Source of the DNA: Sambucus nigra
Taxonomy: Eukaryota > Streptophyta > Magnoliopsida > Dipsacales > Adoxaceae
Assembly: GCA_949130495.1 (NCBI GenBank)
Contig: OX422215.1
Coordinates: forward strand, 14,361,302 to 14,425,301
Direction: 5' to 3'
DNA length: 64,000 nucleotides
The position numbers and the translations under genes are program-made. Positions 23,220 to 35,555 of this stretch are shown in pieces. How positions within the stretch are numbered: the first letter of the stretch is position 1; each line of letters begins with the position of its first letter. The notes below the pieces were generated by a model. It searched no databases, was not told the DNA's origin, and saw only the letters and a list, made by a program, of their open reading frames with translations.

Positions 23220-25690
23220 AGACTCATGTACTATATCTTCCATAAGATCCGTCTCTCACAACTTGCTCTCATCACCCTTGTTCTTGGTGATGTAACGTTG
23301 AAGATGTTTATTTCGAGGGTTATATTCCCAAACGTGATTTGCATTCACCCATTGCGAGTGTTGATTAATGCGGTTGCCATAGCTAAAAATGGACGGTCGA
23401 GAATAATGGGAACATGGTTGCTTGTTATAACAGAGGGATCATTATCCCAAATGACAAAATCTACCGGGAAGTAGAAAGTGTCAACTTGGATCATCACGTC
23501 CTCAACAACCCCCAAGGTATCTTCACTGAACGATCTACGAGCTGGAGAGTCATCATTGTGGGCTTAAGGTCCCCAAAGTCTAATTTCTTATAGATGGAGT
23601 AGGGGAGAATGTTAACACTCGCCCCTAAATCTATTAGCTCTCTCTCGATTCAATTCCTCCCAATGATGCACGAAATGGTGGGTGCACTCGGATCTTTGAA
23701 TTTCGGTGGAAGGCCGCTTGACAGTATTGAGTTAACATTTTGTGCAAGGAACGCGTTTTTTTTATCTTTAGCCTTCTTTTTACCATCAATAAGTCCTTAA
23801 GGACTTTAGCATAGGCGGAAATTTTCTTTATGGCATCGAGGAAAGGTAAATTAATCATTACTTTCTTGAAGACTTCTAGCACATCTTCATAGGAGGTTCC
23901 TTTTTTAGATAGAACTAACCGTTGGGGGAAGGGTGTAGCGATGGGGGGTTTCACTACAACTTTGGGCCCACTAGTGTTGTCCTCATTGTCACTCTCATTT
24001 AAGGGGGCATTTTCGACCTCTTTCATGCCGGGCGAAACCTCCTTATCTTTAGGTTTGTCATGCAGGGGAGGTGATAAATCAACAACTCTACCAGTACGTA
24101 GAGTGGTAATTGCACTACATTGCTCTTGATGGTCGTGGGAGGTAGAGCTAACACTAGTTTGACCTTGAGAAGGTCTTTGGCCTTGGGCCGAAAACTTACC
24201 CTTCTTTTGGATACTTAAAGATGATTGCAAGCTATATATATTTGCATTCATTTTGGTAAACATGAGGTCATACTTAACATTGGTTGCGTTTTGAGATTGG
24301 ATGAATTGGTTTATAATATCCTCGATATTTCTCCACGATGGGGTGATATATAGTGTTGGAAGTGATGCTTGCATATGTGGGCTTGTTCAAAATGTGGAGG
24401 TGGAGGTGGGGCAACGTGTGAATTAGGATTCAACGCAGCATGTTGTTGCCCGTAGCTAAAACCAGGATGGTACTTCCACGAAGGGTTGTAAGAATTCATG
24501 TGAGGGGCATTAAAATTATCCTTAAGATTTCCTATGACTCCCACTTGCTTTTGAAGCATAACTTTACAAGAGGGTATCATCGGACATTCCTATGTTGAAT
24601 GACCTGCCTCATAGATGGAACACACCCTCTCTTTCGTAGCTCGTGTGGATTCAGTTATTTCTTTTACCCGTGATTCGAGTACGTCTTTCAACTTTTGCTC
24701 AATTTGGTAAAATATAAGGTTTCATGCAGTAACCTTATCCACGTGATAGATATCAGATGCAGAAGGAGCAGTGGACATCTGTCGAACCCGATTTTGGGTG
24801 TTAGGATCGGTTGTGTCCCATGCTTGAATATTCTCGGCGACATAGTTGAGATAGGTATCAACATCATTCGCATCTAACTCCCAAAATGGTATCTCTCACA
24901 TTGTTTTAAGGAGTTGTTTAGAGGCTATACTTAGCCCCGGGAGGAAGAAAGAGATAAGGCGATACTTCTCAAAACCATGGTTTGGGCATGTGCTAAGAAA
25001 CTCTTGGAAACGCTCCCAACATCGATCGAATGGCTCATTTTCTTGTTGTTGAAAAGTTTGAATTTGAGCCATGATGGAATTTATTTTGTGTTGGGAGAAT
25101 AATTTTAAAAGAAACTTGGCTCGTATCTCCCTCTATGATCTGATTGAGTTTGGTGATAAAGACCATAGCCATGTCTTTGCTTTATCCTTAAAGGAGAAGG
25201 GAAAAAGTTTAAGGTGAATAACATCTTGTGTGCAAGCTTGATCACTAAATGTATCGCATGGCTCTTCGAACTCACGAATGTGGAGACAAGGCTTTTTCGA
25301 ATCCATATCGTGAAAAGTGGGAAGAATCTGGATCATCCCATTATGAAAGTGGAATTTTCCTGCATTGTATGGAAGTAGAATGCACCCAGGGGTGACAGTT
25401 TGCTCGATATATAAAAGTTCTCTCATTGGATGATACGGTATATCTCCCTCACTCGTACCAAAACTAGCATTTTGCGACATGGATCTCTCTCCAATTGATT
25501 CGAATTCCTCACTCGACATGCTGAGGGTGTGACTCAATATGTGACTTATGATAGAGTTAGGTGGTGTAGGAGGTGGAAACCAGAACTGAGGAACATTTGG
25601 AGTGTGTGGGCTATCATGATTGTACTCTTCTAGAGGATTTTCATGAATTTGGGTAGGAGTAGATTGTGGAGTTTGTTGAAGATTTTGCAT
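23220..25690 (-). pseudogene. gag: Athila-like Gag and protease (broken)
   Basis: Gag starts at the ATG at 25690, 150 bp after the LTR. The segment to 25133 has the Athila signature (MRELLY, REFEEPCDTF, LKLFPFSFKDKAKTWLWSL) and then breaks. It resumes in pieces at 24580-24311 and 24374-23634; the latter carries the pre-protease linker with FPQRL, followed by an EVFKKVMINLPFLDAIKK segment that leads into protease in this lineage. Protease-like sequence (CLVDRSV..., then a PVDFVIWDND stretch) follows at about 23550-23220 in broken frame. Gag would form the particle and protease would cleave the polyprotein; neither is intact. Confidence 0.78.
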
Positions 25691-25820
25691 AAAAGGCTTT
25701 TGAGAGATGTTATATATATATATATTGCAATTTTTTTTGGATTTTATGATTTATTTTTACATTTTAAGAATTGGAGTCAAATTTTAGATTAACTCAACCT
25801 AACCTAAAAGTCTACCTAGA

Positions 25821-25839
25821 TCCCCGACAACGACGCCAA
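25821..25839 (-). promoter_or_regulatory. Primer-binding site, Asp-tRNA type
   Basis: On the minus strand it reads TTGGCGTCGTTGTCGGGGA, a near-match to the Asp-tRNA-complementary site (TGGCGCCGTTGCCGGGGA) used by Athila elements. It lies 5 bp from the 5' LTR. Confidence 0.82.
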
Positions 25840-25844
25840 AAATT

Positions 25845-27409
25845 TGACGCGACAGAAAATGTGTCTCTAGTGCATGCTAATTACGGTTCAAGTGCATACC
25901 ATTCGTGTAAGTAATAAACCCAGTAAGACGGGGTCGTATCCTCAGGGAAATAGGACGTAGAACGTGACGACAAATAGGAAAGACGCTTAACCCTAAATTG
26001 ACTCAGAAAAAGAAAGGAAAAGGTGATGAGTTTTGAATTTTATCTATGAACTAATGCAAATTAATTGAACAAATAATTAAACTACATATGCATAATTAAA
26101 GTAACTATGAATTAATTAATATGAAGGAGAAACTTAGGTTGGACTATAATCCCCCGAACCCTAGTATGTTTACCGAATATAAAAACTAATTGTGAATTAG
26201 ATAGTTAATTCAACCACACACTTTATTAATTTCTAGCATTACATATATGAAGGTACAAGCCCGCATCATACATAATCAAGGATAGAAATAAAATTGTGTC
26301 GGAAGAGCAGACACGCGCATCGCATTCTTAAATACCCTGGTTACCTAGGTCAAACGAGGTTAAAAGTCCTACGACAGTTGTTACAACTAAACAACGTGAT
26401 TAAATCATTTATTTAATTTAGGGAATTACTTTTATATCCATGCAAACCACATCGGGTTGGGTTAATGCAATCCAACCCTTAGAAATCTAGCTGGACATTG
26501 CAAAACTATGTTTAAACAAGAAATCTATGTCACAAGAAATCATAACTATGTGAAAAGTGAGATTAAACATGCAAAGAAGAATTTTTAACCAAGAAATAAT
26601 GAGTCCCCTACTGAAAATATAAAAGCAATTGAAAGTTATGAAGAAAATATTACTTAGAATGAAGAATCTTTAACTAATCCAAAAAGATTAACAAAATATT
26701 GAACAAGATGAATCCTAGGCTTCTTGGCTTCAAAAACTTCTCAAAACTAACTAAAAAGAAGCCTTCTAATGTCTATATGATTAAAGAATAAATACACCAC
26801 GTTATTTTAAGTGTTTTCACCATGCACATCTTTATTTTTTAGGAATGAAGAATTAAAAATCCGTCCAGGTGAATTGTTTCTATTTTTCTTCCTTACTGGG
26901 CGAACCGATTCGGTGTTTACTAGTTTGGGGAACCGGTTCTGCTTCTTATTCATCGATTCGATTTGGTGATTACAGTGTGTCGAATTGGTTCGATGATAAT
27001 TTCATCGGTGCGGTTCAATGAAATTATATTTTCTTCCTTTTTTTCCTTGATTTCTTCTCAATTTCAAAGTTTCATAATCTTTCACCCGGGACTTGGATTT
27101 GGATGTCGTTTTTTTCCGATGTGATTATGGACTTGAGTTCTTCAACTTTATTTACGTTTCGTTTCCATATTATTGGTATAAAATTACTATTTTGCACTTT
27201 GAGTTTTCTTCTTTTATTTCTCTCTTGATTTTAAATTTTCTCTTTTCTTCACTTGCATAAAATATCTTAAAAATGTACAAGAAATACATAAAACTCGATG
27301 GAAGATGTCAATAGAAAGTATATGAGATAAATAAATACAAATTACACTACATAGGGCAATAAAAGTCTTTAAATTACGGGGATAAATCAGGGGAATTTAT
27401 ACCTAATCA
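25845..27409 (-). repeat. 5' LTR of the Athila-like element
   Basis: 1565 bp, TG...CA. It differs from the 3' LTR visibly more than the SIRE-like copy 1 LTRs differ from each other, so this insertion looks older. Confidence 0.88.
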
Positions 27410-27781
27410 AAGATCTTCGAAGTCATGCACTTGGCCCCAACCCAAGTTGATCCAAATGAATGGAGGCACATCCTTGATTCCTTTGTGGTCTGGAAGTATA
27501 AGTTTGGAAGGGACATTGCTGTCGCAGAGTTTTTTAACTTTTATCGCCCCAAGGAGAACTCTGTGGAGAACCCATGATACTATTACATGAGTCTGCGGAG
27601 TGGTGATAGATACCTCATGAGGGGAAGGAGTTCATGTTCCAATAACTGTAAGGGAAAATATTCTTACATCTCTGGGTACAATGGGAAGTACTCCCAGATG
27701 AGTCTGAGAGGGAGAAAGAGCACAAGTTACTGCGGTGTTGGGGTTATACCCTCTCAGAAGATAACTTTTTACATGTTGTAG
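27410..27781 (+). pseudogene. Transposase_28-like protein, 3' part
   Basis: The frame continues from 19190 across the insertion: EVMHLAPTQVDPNEWRHI, then FVVWKYKFG, then FNFYRPKENS, the conserved pattern of the plant 'putative gypsy type transposon' domain. A stop at 27578-27580 interrupts it. The open piece 27587-27781 continues the pattern. It ends where copia sequence begins at about 27785. On the plus strand it could be the antisense accessory gene of a vanished minus-strand Tat element. That is inference. Confidence 0.6.
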
Positions 27782-27784
27782 TCT

Positions 27785-28893
27785 AACTCTTTGAATTCAT
27801 AACTCTTTAACTATTTCATGCCTCAACCTTTATTGACATTGGGAACATGAGACATATTTGAATGTTCCTCATCTATCTGTGGAAATTACTTGGCACTTAG
27901 CTTGAAGTGTGGGACTAACGGAGCACTTCTAAGTTTCATTTTAGAATCCGTACTACCTTCTTTAAATACTAATTTTGTGACAAATAAACAATCTCTCTGG
28001 AGCAATCTTTGCTAATTTCCATGTTAAGTATTCTCCTTACCTCGCATAAATCCTTCATCTCAAATTCACGACTTAACTAAATTTTTTATTGTTCAATCTC
28101 CACCTTGATCTTAGAAGCAATCAACATATAAAAGCAAATAAATAAAGGATCCTTCATGAAGTTTATATAAATACACACAATGATCATAGTGGATTCTTAT
28201 GTAGTGTTGCCCAAACATAAACCAATCAAACCACTTGTATGATTCCCTTGGACTGTGTTTTAACCATGTAGAAATTTTCTCAATTTGTAAGCCCAATTAT
28301 CTTTGCTATCGACCTTGTACCTTTCTGACTGAGTCATATAAATTTCCTCCTCCAAATTCCCATCTAAGAATGCAGTTTTATTGTCAAATTTTGTCAACTC
28401 AAGATCAAACTGCATGACCAATGCGAGAAAAATACGAATGGAAGAGTGATTTACAATCGGGAAAAATACCTCGTTATAATTAATCCCTTTTTTCTGTGGG
28501 TAGCCTTTTTCCACTAACCTGGCTTTCAATCCTACACTGTCCTTTTTTCGACTAGCCTTCCTTCTTGGCATATACCCACTTGTATTTAACGGCTTTCTTC
28601 TCTTTTGAAAGTTAGGCTAACTCCCAAGTCTAGTCCGTATGAAAAAACTGCATCTCCTCATCCATCGCCTTCTTCCAATCTACATTTTCTGAGCTTCTTT
28701 TGGCTTCTCTCTAAGAATGTGGAATTTCATCTTCAATCAAGGGTAGTACGTATGCAACCATGTCAGTAGTAAGCCATGCCTGTTTCTTTTTTTAACTTTT
28801 TGGTCTACTAGTTTTAATAGAATTTAGTTGTCGAGGAGACTCATGGGCAGGATGCTCTACCTCTCAATTTAGATCGAGATCTTTCATGGCTAC
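27785..28893 (-). pseudogene. pol: Ty1/copia reverse transcriptase, truncated
   Basis: Minus-strand RVT_2-type reverse transcriptase. 28571-28260 contains KARLVEKGYPQKKGINYNEVF and FDNKTAFLDGNLEEEIYM, and 28296-28111 continues to YLLLYVDCF, where the second aspartate of the YVDD active site is replaced by C. Degraded sequence continues to about 27785, where the element ends abruptly without RNase H or 3' LTR. Upstream, towards 28893, the integrase-RT linker joins Gag sequence across the Tat-B insertion, with protease and integrase missing. Confidence 0.85.
28889..28893. repeat. Target-site duplication GCTAC (left)
   Basis: Matches 41367-41371 and bounds the Tat-B element. Confidence 0.92.
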
Positions 28894-29439
28894 TGTTGAT
28901 ACCAAAATTAATATGCTGATATGGACGAATAATATGAAGACACGTGTCAATCTACTTGGCACAATAGCAACGAGGAAGTTCATTTCCCCGACCAACTCAT
29001 GTTCTCTCCGAGCAACGAGGATACACCGAGGAACTTCAGCACTCCGAGGAAATCCTGAGCAATGAGCAACCAAGGTGGTCCGAGCTGCACCTCGGTCGTA
29101 GCATTAATTTCCAGATAATCAACAGTTCAACTATTCGTTGAATGTTTATCATCTTGACGCACACGCTGCATTAAATGTATTACCATTTCATATGTATATC
29201 ATTTAATGTATGAAACCTTTCATGTACAGCCTAAGGGCTATAAATACCTTGTATCACCCTCATTCAAAGGGACCGAAATTTCTTGAGAAAACATATAATC
29301 GAGAATTCCCAAAACACTCAGCAATAACATAACAGTGGACGTAGGCCATTCTTATAAGGCTGAACCACTTTAAAATCTTTGTCTTATTTTATTTATCTGT
29401 GATTGAATAATTAGAGCGATTTAATTTTTTACATCAACG
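28894..29439 (+). repeat. 5' LTR of Tat-B
   Basis: 546 bp, starting TGTTGATACCAAAATTAATATG and ending ATCAACG (CA changed to CG). TATAAATA lies at 29239-29246. It differs from the 3' LTR by roughly a dozen substitutions and an 18-bp segment present only in the 3' copy. Confidence 0.92.
29239..29246 (+). promoter_or_regulatory. TATA box of Tat-B
   Basis: TATAAATA in both LTRs (41166-41173 in the 3' copy), about 200 bp before the LTR end; the U3/R border should follow shortly after. Confidence 0.65.
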
Positions 29440-29442
29440 GAT

Positions 29443-29460
29443 TGGCGCCGTCTGTGGGAA
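29443..29460 (+). promoter_or_regulatory. Primer-binding site of Tat-B
   Basis: TGGCGCCGTCTGTGGGAA, 3 bp after the LTR. The first nine bases match the 3' end of Asp tRNA, and the rest is the version common in plant Tat elements. Confidence 0.8.
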
Positions 29461-29502
29461 CGATTGTTACTATCTCTTTTCACCAAAAATCGTTCATCAT
29501 CA

Positions 29503-32111
29503 ATGGCGGATAATCCAGAATCTAGCAATCGAAACACTGGAAATACTAGAAATCCCCAGAATCCCTCTGCACCTCCAGATCTAGCCGGGATTATGACGAA
29601 TCTGGCTCAAGGACAAATCGCCATGCAAGAAACAATGAGGCAACTCATACAAACCCTTCATGGTGGTGCACCTTCACGTTCAGGACAGCAAAGTGGTCAA
29701 AGACAAACTTATTTATTTTTTTCACGATCCAGGTGTACTGAGTCACGTCGTAATGAGGAGTCTGATGATTTCTCTTATCAACCTGGGCGAACTTCGTCAA
29801 TAAGGGCTACAGATATTGATCAACATATCACCCTCTCTCCAGAAAGACCCAGTGCTTTAGAAAGACTGAGTAGGGTGTCTCCTTTCAGTCGATTAGGCCC
29901 TAAAGGAATAGGAGTCCACCTAAGACCATGTCGAGGATTTTTCGACGACCATCAGATCTAAGAGAAGGATCAACACAATCACAACCAGCTGCTCGTCAAG
30001 ATAGATCTCAAGAAGCTACCTCAGAACGATCAATTGCTCGAACCAATAGGCCCGAGGAAAGAAATGAAGCGTGGAAAGGATCTCTCCAATGGTTGGAGGA
30101 TAAATTGGGAGAAATGGACAAAGCAAAGAACCCCCTACAACGAACTTTTGTTCGAGCAACACCTTTTGTACAGGCCATTGTAAATTTTCCTACACCGTCA
30201 AAGTTCAAAGCACCTGTAGTGACCCCCAAATATGATGGAAAGACAGATCCTGTTCTTCACATAGAGCAATATCAAGCTGCTACCGACATCTATGTCGTCC
30301 TCGACGAGATGAGATGCAGAGCGTTCTCAGGAACTCTTACTGGAGCTGCCCAGATATGGTACAAAAATCTTCCTAGGGCTAAGATTTCAACTTTCTTTCA
30401 ATTGGCCGAGTTGTTTATTGGCAATTTCTGTTTTGGAGCAAAGCCAGTAAAATGAGTAGCACACTCGTTAAGTGTTAGACAAAAATCTGGTGAGAGTACT
30501 AGAGATTATATAACTCATTTCAATAACGAGAAGCTGGAAGTCATAGATTACGAAGAAAAGACAGCAATCACCGCCTTGATGAGTGGGTTGTTGCCTAATA
30601 AATTGTATTACACCTTGGCGAAAGAGCCACCTAAAACTATGTCAGAGTTGATGGCAAAAGCGGCCAAAATCATGAATGCCGAGGAAGCTATGGCTGCGAA
30701 GAAGAATATGGATAAAGACACCAAGGTGGACGTCGACAAGTCTAAAAATAAAGAGCATAAGGGCAATGGCGATGACAAACGTTCCAGAAATAATAAATCA
30801 TCATGGGAAGTCCTGAAGAAATACGACAATTATACCCCTTTGAAAATGGGTATTCATCATGTCTTGGAAGAAATCAAGAACAACGAGGAGGTAAAATGGC
30901 CAAAGAAACTGAGGTCAGACCCTGATTCGAGGAGTAAGGATAAATATTGCGAGTTTCATAAAGATCATGGTCACATGACCAAAAATTGCATAGCTCTTCA
31001 GAACGAGATTGAAACACTCATCCAAAGAGGAAAGCTAGCAAAATATGTTGATCGGGGAGGTGAAAGAAAAAATAACGATCGAACTAGAGAGAGGTCTAGA
31101 TCTCCTCGTCGAGCAGAAGAGAAAAAGAAGAGAAACCATGAAGATGATCCAGATGATGACCCCGACCTTCCCAAGAAACCAAGACAGCCAGAACGAGAGG
31201 TATTTTCTATACATTTTGGGTCATTTGATTGTAATGTCATTACAGGAGGAGATGCAGGAGGAGGAGACCTTACTGCAGAAAGAAAGGCTTACCTTGGAGA
31301 GGCTCAAGCTTGTTCATATATTCAGCGAATAAATCTGGCCGAGGACGATCGTCCGAGGAAGGTAAACAAAGAGAAGCTGGTCATTGGCTTTTCAAAAAAT
31401 TACCTAGCAGGTGTTCTTTATCCTCACGACGATCCTCTAGTGATCAAAATGAGGATGAAGGAAGTAGTGATTTCAAGGGTGTTGGTAGACAATGGAAGTT
31501 CGGCAGACATCATGTACTATTCATGCTTTGACAGTTTGAATCTGAAATTATCTCAATTGGAACCGTATCACAGACCCCTCCTGGGTTTTGCGGGCGAGAA
31601 ATTTTTTCCACTTGGAACGATCGAGTTGGATATATTCATTGGAACTTGGCCTGCTTGTCGAACAGAAAGAATAGGCTTCTTTGTGATGGATAAGAATGTG
31701 CAGTCAGCTTACAACATCATCATGGGAAGAGTTGGTTTGAAGAAGTTTGAAGCAGTTCCATCTACAGTGCATCAATGCTTAAAATTCCCAACAAACTTTG
31801 GAGTAGGAGTTGTGAAAGGTGATCAAAAAGTAGCTCGGGAATGCTATTATTCATCTGCCGAGCAAGAGGAGCTTGAGGAATCAAGGAAAAAGACTACTAC
31901 TTACCAGGTGGAAGAATATACAGAGATTGAAACTCTCGATCCCAGAGATGAGTCCCAACTTGTAAAAGGACAGGTGGTGGAATCTACAGAAAATGTTATT
32001 CTGGACGACGAGCACCCTGAACGAGTAACCCAGATAGGTTCATCATTGGATGCTTCAATAAAACAGGAGTTGATAAATTTCTTGAGAAATAGGAAGAAAA
32101 CTTTCGCATGA
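29503..32111 (+). pseudogene. gag: Tat-B Gag and protease part of the polyprotein (broken)
   Basis: The likely start is the ATG at 29503 (MADNPES). The frame shifts between about 29880 and 29930 and then runs in one frame, with a TGA at 30453-30455 where CGA is expected. The Retrotrans_gag core lies at about 30150-30600 (YDGKTDPVLHIEQYQAA, FSGTLTGAAQIWYKNL). A zinc-finger-like C-EFHKDHGHMTKN-C lies near 30949-30990, then a basic Arg/Ser-rich segment. Protease starts near 31440, with LVDNGSSADIMY at 31485-31520 as the active-site block. A TGA at 32109-32111 replaces TGG in the F-A-W-S-H motif that leads to RT. Confidence 0.88.
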
Positions 32112-35100
32112 AGTCATGAGGACATGCCAGGAATATATCCAAACTTCTTATGTCACGAGCTCAATGTGAATAAGGAGATCAAGCCTGTAAAGAAGAGAAG
32201 AAGGGTATTTAGCCCCGAGAAGAATCAAGTTATTCAAGAGGAGGTCGACAAGCTCCAGAAAGCTCAATTCATTGAAGATGTGAAATACCCGAACTGATTG
32301 ACAAATGTGGTGATGGTAAAGAAGAAAAATAATAAATGGAGAATGTGTGTTGATTTCACTGATCTCAATAAGGCCTGCGCAAAGGACCACTTTCCATTAC
32401 CCAGAATTGATCAGTTAGTGGATGCTACCTCTGGGCACGAGCTGCTCAGCTTCATGGATGCTTATTCAGGCTATAACCAGATCAAGATGAAACCTGAAGA
32501 CAGGGAGAGTACTTCTTTTACTACCCCTAGGGGTACTTATTGTTATAATGTTATGCCTTTTGGTTTGAAAAATGCAGGAGCGACATACCAGCGGCTGATG
32601 AACAAGGTTTTTGCCGAACAAATCAGTTGTAATATGGAAGTCTATGTCGATGATATGCTGACAAAAATCAAGAAAGCTGATGATCATCTAGTTGATTTAA
32701 GTCAGACTTTTGATCAACTGGATAAATACCAGATGAAGCTCAACCCGACGAAGTGCACATTTAGAGTACGAGAAGGAATGTTTCTTGGGTACATTGTCAA
32801 CCAGCGAGGCATTGAAGCAAATCCAGAAAAGATCAAAGCTCTTTTAGGGTTGCGATCTCCAACAACAAAGAAAGAAGTGCAGAGTCTTACAGGACGAGTT
32901 GCAGAGCTCAACAGATTTGTATCTCGAGCAACAGATAGATGCTTACCATTCTTCAAAACACTTCGAAAAACTTTCGAGTGGAATGATGAATGTGAAAGAG
33001 CCTTTCAAGACTTGAAAAAATATCTGGGAACACCTCCACTGTTGTCAAGGCCAATAACGGGAGAGAAGTTGTACTTATACCTGGCAGTATCAGAGCATGC
33101 AGTCAGCTCAGCATTGATCAGATTGGAGAATGGAGTCCAGAAGCCAATTTATTACACAAGTAAGGCTTTTCGAGGTGCAGATATTAGGTACCCAAAGTTA
33201 GAAAAATTGGCATTGGCATTAATTGAAGCAAGTAGAAGAATGAGGCCATATTTTCAAGCCCATACCATCGTCGTTTATACCGACATGCCATTGAGACAAG
33301 CCCTTCATAAGCCAGAAAAGTCAGGGAGACTGATGTACTGGGCAATAGAGCTCGGTGAATATGATATTGTGTATGAACCCCGATCATCATTGAAAGGGCA
33401 AGCTGTAGCAGATTTTATAGCAGAGTTTACATATCCTGATACCCACGAGGAACAAAAAGTGCTCACTGATCAACCTATGGATGTTACAGGATCAACAGAC
33501 ATAAGTCCAGACCAACTCCGGTTGGTAAAAGGGCTTGTGGATGTAGAAAGATCATCAAATTCAAACCCAGACCAACTCCGGTTGGTAAAAGGGCGAGAAG
33601 AGATGGTCGACGAGGAGCGAAAATTAACAGGGAAGGATGGAAGAGAACAGCAGATATTCCACCGAGGAACTCTATTGGATAAGAAATTTGAACACGAGTT
33701 ACCTACATGGAGATTGTATGTAGATGGGTCATCTTACACAGCAGGTTGTGGAGCGGGGATTGTTTTGAAAACCCCAGACGAGATTGATATAGAATATGCC
33801 TTGCGATTTCAATTCAAAACTTCCAATAATGAGGCTGAGTATGAGGCCATGATAGCAGGTCTTAATTTAGCAAAGATTATGGAAGCACAACAAGTGATGG
33901 TATTCAGTGATTCCCAATTAATTGTGAATCAGGTGATGGAAACATATGCGGTTAAAGGAGAACTAATGGTCAAGTATCATGCAAAGGTGATGGAATTGTT
34001 GGCAGAATTTAATGCCATTCGGTTGATCAGAATACCCAGAATAGAAAATGCACAAGCAGACGCACTGGCCCGACTAGCATCAGCTACTCGTACCGAGCTG
34101 CGAAGAACGATACCAATTGAAGTACTGGAAAGTCGGAGCATAGATGAAAACCTGACGATGAATGTTATTACCCTTGATTTAGGACCATCTTGGATAAATC
34201 CCATCAGGGCATATATTGAAGAGGGAGAATTGCCAGAGGACAAGCTCGCGGCAAATAAATTGAAGTTTAAAGTTGCTCGGTATGTACTAACTAATGGTGT
34301 TTTGTATAGACGAGTAATTATGGCAGGTTTGCAGAGATGTGTACACCCATCCGAGGTAAAAGAATTGATTGAAGAGATCCATGAAGGGTCTTGTGGAGCA
34401 CATGTGGCAGGTCGGACACTTTTGCAAAGAATGACGACGCAAGGATACTACTGGCCGACGATGAGGGCTGATTGTATAGCCTATGCTAAGAAATGTGACA
34501 AGTGCCAACGTTTTTCCTCCATCCGACGAACTCCACAAGCTTTGTTGACACCCATAACTTCCCCTTGGCCATTTGCCATGTGGGGAATTGATTTGGTTGG
34601 ACCATTGCCAACCACTCGAGGAAGATTCAAGTACCTCGTCGTCGCAGTAGAATATTTTACTAAGTGGGTAGAGGCTGAACCCCTTATCGATATGACGTAT
34701 GAGAAGGTATACCAGTTTGTTTAGAAGAATATCATATGTCGATATGGTCTCCCTCATGCCTTCATCACAGATCATGGAACACAATTCGACAACAAGGAGT
34801 TTGCTGCCTATTGTCAACAATCAAACATCCTGAAGACCCATTCAGCACCAGGTCATCCTCAAAGCAATGGGCAGACAGAGGTGACAAACAGAACACTACT
34901 AAATGGTTTGAAGAAGAGGCTAAGTGAAGCTAAAGCTAATTGGATTAATGAGCTACAATCAGTATTGTGGGCTTACCGAACAACTCCTCGAGCAGCGACT
35001 GGAGAATTACCATATATGCTAGCATTTGGAAGTGAGGCTGTAATACCTGCCGAGTTGGGTCTACCAACACACAGAGTGTTGAATTTCAACTCCCCAATCA

Positions 35101-35411
35101 GTGACTTGATGAGAAGACTGGATTTGGATATGCTCGAGGAAGTTAGAGAAGAGGCAGCCATTAGGAATGCTGCTTACCAATAACGCACAGCTCTGTTCTA
35201 CAACAAAAGGGTGAAGAAATGCAACTTAAAAGAAGGGGATTATGTGCTAAAGAAGGTCATTCAGAAGCACAATAAACTTGAAGCCAACTGGCATGGACCT
35301 TACCGAGTTACATAAGTTGTTCTACCAGGAACTTACCGAATAGCAACTCTAGAAGGAGAGGAATTCAAGAATGCTTGGAATGCTGAACACCTTCGCAAGT
35401 ATTATCAGTAA
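32112..35411 (+). pseudogene. pol: Tat-B RT, RNase H, archaeal RNase H and integrase (five in-frame stops)
   Basis: Same frame as the preceding part. RT has FMDAYSGYNQIKM at 32453 and the intact active site YVDDM at 32643. RNase H follows (33050-33430). A linker at 33470-33690 holds a duplicated PDQLRLVKG. The second RNase H starts LYVDGSSYTAGCGAGI at 33715. Integrase has the HHCC zinc site (HEGSCGAH at 34380; CDKC at 34496), first Asp in GIDLVGPLP (34586), second in ITDHGTQFD (34768), and Glu in NGQTE (34868). Stops lie at 32295 (TGA for TGG), 34722 (TAG), 35181 (TAA for CAA) and 35313 (TAA), plus 32109 just before. The normal end is TAA at 35409-35411. Length and order match active relatives; only the stops disable it. 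Confidence 0.92.
33501..33606 (+). repeat. Duplicated motif in the pol linker, related to the 3' tandem repeat
   Basis: Two copies of CAACTCCGGTTGGTAAAAGG lie in frame in the linker between RNase H and the second RNase H (near 33514 and 33574). One is followed by GCTTGTGGA and the other by GCGAGAA, the same two alternating continuations seen in the non-coding 136-bp repeats. Confidence 0.75.
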
Positions 35412-35555
35412 TGTAAAATGTACAGCAGTTCCATCAACATGAATAAAACAATGATGTTCACAATTTTTTCTCTCTCTCCTTTGTTTGAAAGTTTTTTGGG
35501 GAATACTAGTGTAGTGTTGTACACTACGCTGTTCAAAGAAGATGATAGTTCGAGC
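35412..35555 (+). other. Short spacer after pol
   Basis: No gene. It leads from the polyprotein stop into the tandem array. Confidence 0.5.

Larger units (their letters stand above)
19191..27409 (-). mobile_element. Athila-like Ty3/gypsy element with gag and protease only
   Basis: 8219 bp on the minus strand with LTRs at 25845-27409 (5') and 19191-20761 (3'), a 5-bp duplication AAGAT, an Asp-type primer site next to the 5' LTR, and a polypurine tract next to the 3' LTR. Gag and protease are recognisable at 25690-23220. The 2.4 kb from there to the 3' LTR has no RT, RNase H, integrase or envelope-like frame. It is thus a non-autonomous Athila derivative. The outer end of the 3' LTR reads TA, not TG, a single change. 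Confidence 0.88.

Noticed and set aside
23609..24129. Plus-strand frames over the Athila gag
   Set aside because: Complementary shadows of the minus-strand gag-protease sequence.
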